A stretch of DNA of 64,000 nt, taken from Phycisphaeraceae bacterium (GTDB lineage Bacteria > Planctomycetota > Phycisphaerae > Phycisphaerales > UBA1924). Of the stretch, positions 58,564 to 64,000 are shown one piece after another. The stretch lies in contig CP075368.1 of NCBI GenBank assembly GCA_019454185.1, forward strand, positions 2,459,649 to 2,523,648, read 5' to 3'. Below the pieces are notes generated by a model. The model made no database searches, was not told the origin of the DNA, and worked only from the letters and a program-made list of their open reading frames with translations. How positions within the stretch are numbered: the first letter of the stretch is position 1; every line of letters begins with the position of its first letter. The translations under genes and the position numbers were made by a program.

Positions 58564-61128
58564 TTATTCCTGCGTACCGATCTCACGCCAGCGGACGACC
58601 CTGAGCGAGCCCCCCCGTGGCGACGGTTCCGTGATTGTGAGCACGCGGGGCACTGAGACGCCGCCGAATTCGCTGGAGACATCCCCCGGCATCGCGATGG
58701 CCTCGATGATGCCAGAGCGGAAGTGGGCGCGCACGAGGTAGTTTGATTTCGGCTCAACGCCGCCGAAGTGTGCCCAGTGAGGATCCGAGCCACCCAGCCC
58801 GCGAGCTCCGCCGATCGTCCGCTTGCCAATGAGGCGCGATCCCGATTCGTCGTACAACTCAACGACGACGCCCACGGCGGAGGTGTTCGTCGCGCCAGGC
58901 CCCGCGCCGACGAGTCGCACATGGAACCCGCGCTCATCATCCAGGTTGTTCTTCAACAGGACCGAGCTTCCGTTCGCACGCGTGATCGCGATGTCGAGAT
59001 CGCCGTCGTTGTCGAAGTCGACAAACGCGCAGTCGAGGTTGTCGCCCGGGGCCTCAGCGCCGATCCAGACCAGCACGAACGTTCCGGCATCGTTGCGGAA
59101 GAGGAGATTGCCCCCTGAGGCAGTGCAGACATAGAGATCGACATCGCCATCGTTGTCGAAGTCGCCCCAGGCGCACCCTCGCATCGCAACCTCTTCAGGA
59201 TTATCCAGTCCGATCTCCTCGGCGATCTCTTCAAAGGTGAGGCCGTCGGCCTCGTAGAGACGGCCGACCGTCTTGGCCGATCCCGCAACGTAGAGATCGA
59301 AGTCGCCGTCGTTGTCAAAGTCACCCCATGTTGCCCCGACGGGCGCGCGTGAGGTCGCATCCGTGCCGAGCGTGATGATCGACTTGTGCGCACCGGCTTC
59401 ACTCGACAGGAAGACCCTGCCGGAACCCGCGTTGAAGAGGTCGAGGAAGCCGTCGTTGTTGATGTCGGCCGATGCGACGTACCCGAGCGTCTCGCCTCGG
59501 AGCGTGAGCCCGACCGCAGTCGTGAAGGCGGGTGTAGAACCCGTCGCACGAACGGCGTGCCAGAGACTCGTCCCGGCGAGAATGAGGGCGTCGAGCCGAC
59601 CGTCGCCGTCGATGTCGGAGGCAACCGCGGCGAAGTTCGTCTTCGGATCAACGATCCCCGCGTCGCCGAACTCCGTCATCCAGCCGCTCTGGTTCAGAAA
59701 GAGTGTTTCCGAGTTGGTGTCGGGGGTGCCGATGCTCAGCAGATCTGCAAGACCATCACCGTCGTAGTCGCCGATGGCGGCCTGACGAGTCGCGATGCCG
59801 ATCGACTGCGCGACAAACTTGCCCCCCTTGTTGATGAGAAGTTTGGCGCGGGATCCGGTGATGATGCAGTCGAGGTCTCCATCCCCATCCACGTCGAGCC
59901 ACGTCATTCCGCCGCCATCGAGCGAGTCGGATGAGGCCGGCACGCCGAAGCCGACATCGGAGGTGACATCCGTGAAGAGCAGCGAGGCGACACCCTCATA
60001 CGCACCGATGTCGTAGCGACCACCCTCGGGCCGGACCGAACCCGCAAGATCGTCCGTCACACTCGGCTCAGGATTCTGACCTTTGTTGATAGCAGGTGAC
60101 CCTGCCTTCAAGGAGTAGACAGACGAGGACAGGAAGAGCGGGTCAGCGGTTGTTTCGTTCTTCGCCAGAGCAAGGCCGCGCTTGTTCCCGGCCAGGTTTG
60201 AGAAGTAGAGATTGAAGTCGGTCTCCGCCTTCGCGCCGCTGAGATCGAATCCGAACCCTGTGTTGTGCGCGAGGATCGTGTTGTAGATCCGGGTGACGCC
60301 GGCGTCGGCGCTCACGCCGTCGCCCTTGTTCCGTGCGATGGTGCAGTGCCAGACCGTGAGCTCGGCATCTGACCCCTTCGATGCCGCGAGGCCCGCGCCC
60401 GTGTTGTTTCGCAGCAGAGAGTTCACAACCACAACCTTGCCCCCCCGCGTGTCGATCCCGTCCTTCCTGTTGGAGTAGACCTCGCAGTTCCAGCACTCCA
60501 CGTCCGAGCCCGCCTCGGCCGCGATGCCGTCGTCATGGTTGCCGTAGATCCGCGTGTTCACGACGCGCAGCTCCGTGCCGGTCTCCGCGCTGATGCCGAC
60601 GCCCTTCGAACCTCGAACGATGGAGTCTCTGATCTCGATCTCTGAAGCGGCAGCGACGAGATTGGTTGATGTCGCGTTGGCAAGGTCGCAGGCAACCAGC
60701 TTGCCACCACTCGACTTCGTCCACTCGATGCCGACCTTCGCTCTTGCGACCCGAACGTTCGAGATCTCGACATGGTCCATCCCCTTGATCGTCAAGGCGG
60801 TGCCGGGTGGGTTCCTGATGATGACCGTGCCCTTGGTACCGAACACCTCTCCGGCGATGTCGCCGACGATGCGGAGCGGCTTCCCGGGCGCGCCGGATCG
60901 CGACACGACATGGGCCGCCTGGTACGTGCCGGGACGGATGTAGATCGTGTCGCCAGCGCCGGCGAGCGAGAGCGCCTTTGTGATTGTCTTGAACGGCGCG
61001 GCAACGCTCGTGCCGCTGTTCGTGTCCTTGCCCGCTGTCGAGACGAAGTAGTCGGTTGCACGCGCCGAGAGGCCGACCATCGACACAAGGACCAGCAAGA
61101 CAAGGCCGCGAAGACGTGTGTGAAACAT
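58564..61128 (-). CDS. Secreted beta-helix plus FG-GAP repeat protein
   Basis: From the ATG at 61128 (AGGGGA upstream) this is 854 aa with a signal peptide ending near LSARA. Residues about 30-390 repeat short beta-turn units with many Gly, Asn and Ser, as in right-handed parallel beta helices (AETGTELRVVNTRIYGNHDD, NTILAHNTGFGFDLSG). From about 400 come FG-GAP-type units with calcium-binding cores (WLDVDGDGDLD, GDFDNDGDFDLYVAG, VDFDNDGDLDIAIT). The end, GARGLGGSDPHWAHFGGVEP, resembles an ASPIC/UnbV-like tail. It is probably a cell-surface or extracellular polysaccharide-binding or -cleaving protein; no catalytic motif is certain. Confidence 0.87.
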   Translation of the reverse strand: MFHTRLRGLVLLVLVSMVGLSARATDYFVSTAGKDTNSGTSVAAPFKTITKALSLAGAGDTIYIRPGTYQAAHVVSRSGAPGKPLRIVGDIAGEVFGTKGTVIIRNPPGTALTIKGMDHVEISNVRVARAKVGIEWTKSSGGKLVACDLANATSTNLVAAASEIEIRDSIVRGSKGVGISAETGTELRVVNTRIYGNHDDGIAAEAGSDVECWNCEVYSNRKDGIDTRGGKVVVVNSLLRNNTGAGLAASKGSDAELTVWHCTIARNKGDGVSADAGVTRIYNTILAHNTGFGFDLSGAKAETDFNLYFSNLAGNKRGLALAKNETTADPLFLSSSVYSLKAGSPAINKGQNPEPSVTDDLAGSVRPEGGRYDIGAYEGVASLLFTDVTSDVGFGVPASSDSLDGGGMTWLDVDGDGDLDCIITGSRAKLLINKGGKFVAQSIGIATRQAAIGDYDGDGLADLLSIGTPDTNSETLFLNQSGWMTEFGDAGIVDPKTNFAAVASDIDGDGRLDALILAGTSLWHAVRATGSTPAFTTAVGLTLRGETLGYVASADINNDGFLDLFNAGSGRVFLSSEAGAHKSIITLGTDATSRAPVGATWGDFDNDGDFDLYVAGSAKTVGRLYEADGLTFEEIAEEIGLDNPEEVAMRGCAWGDFDNDGDVDLYVCTASGGNLLFRNDAGTFVLVWIGAEAPGDNLDCAFVDFDNDGDLDIAITRANGSSVLLKNNLDDERGFHVRLVGAGPGATNTSAVGVVVELYDESGSRLIGKRTIGGARGLGGSDPHWAHFGGVEPKSNYLVRAHFRSGIIEAIAMPGDVSSEFGGVSVPRVLTITEPSPRGGSLRVVRWREIGTQE

Positions 61129-61253
61129 GGCCGTTCCCCTGATGCGAGACAATGACGCTCTCACGGAGATATCGGCCGCTCGCAGGTGTGCTTTCGGCGC
61201 GGGAAGAAAAGCGGCGTCATCAGGGCAGAATCGCGATCAGAGGTCCGAGAATC

Positions 61254-63215
61254 TCATGTCTCATGGCCGCGCAGAGACTCAACGATCGAGAGCTCCTGCA
61301 GGCGCACGCTCGATCGATCGAGCGTCTCCTTGGCACGATGGATCTCGTCGGGATTCACCGACTGCCAATCGCTCGCGGCACGCTCGACCAGATCGCGGAG
61401 TCTGGAGACATGCCCTCGGAGCTCATCGCGATACCCGGGCTCGATGCGCTCCCCAAGACGAGCGAGACGATCCTCGATCCACCTGATATCCAATCGGGCG
61501 TTCACGATAAGGTCTGTCACGCGATGGCGCGTCATGTCCTCGCGCGCGTGCGCGATGGACTCACGCTCCATGCGATCCACCTCTTCACGCGTGAGGCCGT
61601 GGTTGGGGATGACCTGGATCGAGGCGCGGCGGCCGGTCCTGCGCTCCATCGCGCCCACGCGGAGCACGCCGTTCGCGTCGACCAGGAACTCGACCTCGAC
61701 CTGCGGGATTCCCGCGGGCATCGGCGCAAGCCCGCCGAGGTGGAACTCACCAAGCAACCGGCAGTCCGAGGCCATCTCCCTCTCGCCCTGATACACAGCG
61801 AGTTTGATCGAAGTCTGTCCGTCAACGCTCGTGGAGAACATCTCGACCGCTCGGGCGGGGACGGGCGCGTTCCGCATGACGAGCTTCGCCACCGCGCCGC
61901 CGACGGTCTCGATCCCCAGCGAAAGTGGGACGACATCGAGCAGGAGGGACCCCCGGGATGCGCCCGAGAGCAGCGAGGCCTGCACCGCCGCTCCCAGCGC
62001 GACAACCTGATCCGGGTCGATTGCGGTGTACGGCTCGAGCCCGAAGAACTCGGCAACTCTTCTGCGAACGAGCGGCATCCGTGTTGCGCCGCCGACGAGC
62101 ACGACGGCGTCGATCATCCGCCGCGCGTCCTCCGGCGTCCGCGCGCCCAGCTCCCTCGACGCGTCGCGAAGGGCGGTCACGCACGCACGCATCGCGCGAT
62201 CGATGAGCCCGCCGGACATCGCCTCCAGCTCGGCGCGTGTGAGTCTCCGCTCGTAGATCCGCGATCCAGACCCGTCGCCCACGTCGATGCGGATGCGGGC
62301 CTCCTCCTGCGCACTGAGCCGGTGCTTGATCTCCTCGGCAAACTGCTTGAGCGCGCGCCTGACTTCGGGCGAAGGGTCGGCGCCTCGGTCCAACCAGCCA
62401 CGCTCCCTCAGCTCGCGCGTGAAGAGCGCGACGAGCGCGTGGTCGATGTCGTCCCCGCCGAGGCGGGTGTCGCCGGCGGTCGAGATGACCTGGAAGAAGG
62501 ACGTCTCGCCCTCGACCTGCGCCGGCGTGAGACGGAGGATGGAGACGTCAAAGGTGCCGCCACCGAGATCGAACACGGCGACAACAGAGTCCTGCTTGCG
62601 ATTGCGGGAGGCGTCCCGATCGAGGCCGATGCCGTAGGCAAGTGCCGCGGCGGTCGGTTCGTTCACGATGCGAACAACCTCGAGCCCCGCCAAACGGCCC
62701 GCGTCGCGTGTCGCCTGGCGCTGGGCATCGTCGAAGTACGCAGGCACAGTCACGACAGCCCTGGAAACAGCGTGCCCGAGGACGGCCTCCGCGCGACGCT
62801 TGAGCGCACCGAGCACCGCACCCGAGACTTCCTGGGGAGAGACCACCCTGCTGCCTCCAGCCAACGGAAGCAGCACGCGGGCGGTCGCGTGCTCACCCTC
62901 GACGACCGTGTAAGGGAGATACGCCAAGTCCGGCGCGGCGTCGGCGATCGACCTGCCCATGAGCCGCTTCACACTCGTGATCGTGGTGCTCGGAAACTCA
63001 ACGGCTCGATCCTTCGCATCGTCCCCCACCACCGTCGTCGGCTTGTCGGCCGAGCCCTCGTAGCGCACAGCACTCGGCAGAATCGCCCGCTCACCCGGCG
63101 GAACAAGCACCCGAGGACCTCGCTCATCGGCGATCGCGACGAGGGAGTTCGTCGTGCCGAGATCGATGCCGACGATCACGTCCTGGTTCGGTTTCGCAGC
63201 TTCGGTGCTGGACAT
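61254..63215 (-). CDS. Hsp70-family chaperone (HscA-like)
   Basis: This 653-aa protein starts at the ATG at 63215; earlier starts lack support. It has the Hsp70 nucleotide domain with VGIDLGTTNSLVA, VVTVPAYFDDAQRQATRDAG, VFDLGGGTFDVSIL and VVLVGGATRMPLVR, then a shorter substrate domain (PLSLGIETVGGAVAKLV). The lid is short and lacks a DnaK-type EEVD-like tail. The size and low lid content fit HscA-type Fe-S assembly chaperones, but no isc genes are adjacent. It lies 32 bp downstream of a lipoprotein gene on the same strand. Confidence 0.9.
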   Translation of the reverse strand: MSSTEAAKPNQDVIVGIDLGTTNSLVAIADERGPRVLVPPGERAILPSAVRYEGSADKPTTVVGDDAKDRAVEFPSTTITSVKRLMGRSIADAAPDLAYLPYTVVEGEHATARVLLPLAGGSRVVSPQEVSGAVLGALKRRAEAVLGHAVSRAVVTVPAYFDDAQRQATRDAGRLAGLEVVRIVNEPTAAALAYGIGLDRDASRNRKQDSVVAVFDLGGGTFDVSILRLTPAQVEGETSFFQVISTAGDTRLGGDDIDHALVALFTRELRERGWLDRGADPSPEVRRALKQFAEEIKHRLSAQEEARIRIDVGDGSGSRIYERRLTRAELEAMSGGLIDRAMRACVTALRDASRELGARTPEDARRMIDAVVLVGGATRMPLVRRRVAEFFGLEPYTAIDPDQVVALGAAVQASLLSGASRGSLLLDVVPLSLGIETVGGAVAKLVMRNAPVPARAVEMFSTSVDGQTSIKLAVYQGEREMASDCRLLGEFHLGGLAPMPAGIPQVEVEFLVDANGVLRVGAMERRTGRRASIQVIPNHGLTREEVDRMERESIAHAREDMTRHRVTDLIVNARLDIRWIEDRLARLGERIEPGYRDELRGHVSRLRDLVERAASDWQSVNPDEIHRAKETLDRSSVRLQELSIVESLRGHET

Positions 63216-63247
63216 GGCGTGTCGCTCGGTAGATTCTGCGATGGGCT

Positions 63248-63799
63248 TCACCAAGACCAGCCGGTCGAGAGCCACGCGTGCTCGCCGAGTGTGCGCACGA
63301 GCGACTTGGCCCACTCATCTTCCTCAAGATTCACGACGCGCGTGGTCCGGCGTCCATCGGCCGAGATATGGATGATCGCCGACGTGGAACTCGTGCGGAT
63401 CACGGTGTCCTCACCAGGGTCGCCGATCTGCAGCTCGGGACGGATCCACGAGAGCCGACGCCAGAGATCCGCCATCTGGAGATCCGTCAGGTACTTGGTC
63501 CGAGGGGGATAGACGCGTGTCGTTGCGCCGGCCCCGACGGCGGACCGGAACAGCCCGTCCGGCTCCACGATGTAGCGAGCGGGGCGCTCTGCAAGATCCT
63601 TACCGAATGCAAGATCACGTCCGCGCTCGTCCGTCTCGCGACCAGGCGTCATGACCGTCACCGAAAGCGCAAAGTCCGTCGGATAGTCCGTACCCCGAAC
63701 CGGCACGTGTGTGGGCTTCGTCTGGGATGCACACCCGGCGAGCAGCACGCTGGCGAGAAGAACGCAGATCACGGGCACAAGCCGCGGGATGGGGAGCAT
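63248..63799 (-). CDS. Lipoprotein of unknown function
   Basis: This 183-aa protein starts at the ATG at 63799. MLPIPRLVPVICVLLASVLL and AGCASQ form a signal peptide and lipobox LAGC (Cys23). The mature domain has LSVTVMTPGRETDERGRDL, IVEPDGLFRSAVG and TTRVVNLEEDEWAKSLVRTL, with no family that I recognise. It lies just upstream of the HscA-like gene on the same strand and is probably cotranscribed. It is divergent from pheT. Confidence 0.8.
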   Translation of the reverse strand: MLPIPRLVPVICVLLASVLLAGCASQTKPTHVPVRGTDYPTDFALSVTVMTPGRETDERGRDLAFGKDLAERPARYIVEPDGLFRSAVGAGATTRVYPPRTKYLTDLQMADLWRRLSWIRPELQIGDPGEDTVIRTSSTSAIIHISADGRRTTRVVNLEEDEWAKSLVRTLGEHAWLSTGWSW

Positions 63800-63804
63800 G
63801 TCAA

Positions 63805-63810
63805 AGTCTA
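63805..63810 (-). promoter_or_regulatory. Putative leaderless -10 box of the lipoprotein gene
   Basis: TAGACT ends 5 nt before the ATG at 63799, with no Shine-Dalgarno. Confidence 0.4.
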
Positions 63811-63856
63811 GAGCGGTCGAGGTTCGGACGGATCGCGCGCCGCCTGCCGCGACGAC

Positions 63857-63862
63857 TACGCT
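63857..63862 (+). promoter_or_regulatory. Putative leaderless -10 box of pheT
   Basis: TACGCT ends 8 nt before the ATG at 63871, the same hexamer as in the promoter at 845-873; no Shine-Dalgarno is present. Confidence 0.4.
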
Positions 63863-63870
63863 TTGTGCCC

Positions 63871-64000
63871 ATGAATATCTCCCTCCAGTGGCTGAACCGC
63901 TACCTCTCCGAGCCCGTCACCGCGCCCGAGGCCGAGGAGATCCTGACGCACGTCGGATTCCCGCTCGAATCATCGGTCGAGAAGGGGCCTGGGGACTGGC
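63871..64000 (+). CDS. pheT: Phenylalanine-tRNA ligase beta subunit (N-terminal part only)
   Basis: Only the first 43 codons lie in the window. MNISLQWLNRYLSEPVTAPE and ILTHVGFPLESSVEK match the PheT N-terminus (MKxSxxWLxxY... LTxxGFxxE). The beta subunit pairs with PheS to charge tRNA-Phe; pheS is not seen immediately upstream. Confidence 0.85.
   Translation, partial: MNISLQWLNRYLSEPVTAPEAEEILTHVGFPLESSVEKGPGDW

Noticed and set aside
1..64000. tRNA, rRNA, CRISPR, transposase or prophage genes
   Set aside because: I looked for T-loop-like GGTTCGAATCC signals, direct repeat-spacer arrays and transposase or integrase motifs on both strands and found none convincing.

Overview
The window looks like chromosomal DNA of a planctomycete, most probably class Phycisphaerae. 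The signs are high GC content, an exosortase with PEP-CTERM-type surface proteins ending in VPAPG...RRRR, three prepilin-like proteins of the GFTLIE / H-X9-DG type, a giant pre-peptidase-type surface protein with an LERRQLL motif near its N-terminus, a dockerin-like tail, and a dispersed family of CxxCGYxLxGL...CPEC zinc-ribbon membrane proteins. No rRNA, tRNA, CRISPR array, transposase or phage gene was seen. The genus cannot be named from this sequence.

Layout. 1-900: the start of a secreted protein leaving the left edge on the minus strand, under a clear promoter and a cobalamin riboswitch. 901-1965: lipA. 2376-18446: a plus-strand cell-envelope locus. It runs outer-membrane export lipoprotein, exosortase, EpsI, 1520-aa TPR protein, Wzz/BY-kinase-like fusion without its P-loop lysine, sugar-nucleotide epimerase, WecA-type priming transferase, ParA, VanZ-like protein and MurJ. 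It has a priming enzyme and export/length-control parts, but no glycosyltransferase or polymerase inside it. 18519-28404: entericidin-like peptide, SDR, ispF, lipoprotein, two pseudopilins and the giant surface protein. 28781-37114: racemase-like protein, zinc-ribbon membrane proteins, mnmA, purQ, two clpP paralogues, phosphoesterase. 37177-51195: mostly secreted or lineage-specific proteins, including a tandem pair of thioredoxin-like paralogues, a GDP-fucose-synthase-like enzyme, a sulfotransferase and two PEP-CTERM-type proteins. 51388-53978: divergent sat and cysC, which make PAPS, then a four-helix-bundle gene flanked by short octamer repeats. 54092-64000: ROK kinase, ispE, ftsW-murG, a beta-helix/FG-GAP secreted protein, an HscA-like Hsp70, a lipoprotein and the start of pheT.

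How it fits together. The exosortase locus and the two PEP-CTERM-type proteins form a plausible enzyme-substrate set. Sat, CysC and the sulfotransferase, none of them next to sulfate-reduction genes, suggest sulfation of surface carbohydrate or another acceptor. MurJ, FtsW and MurG show a retained peptidoglycan lipid-II route.

The most general signal is in gene starts. At least fourteen genes have a TANNNT hexamer ending 5-8 nt before ATG or GTG and no convincing Shine-Dalgarno. The same TANNNT core forms the -10 box of the promoters that do have a -35 box. This suggests widespread leaderless transcription and is the finding I would test first.
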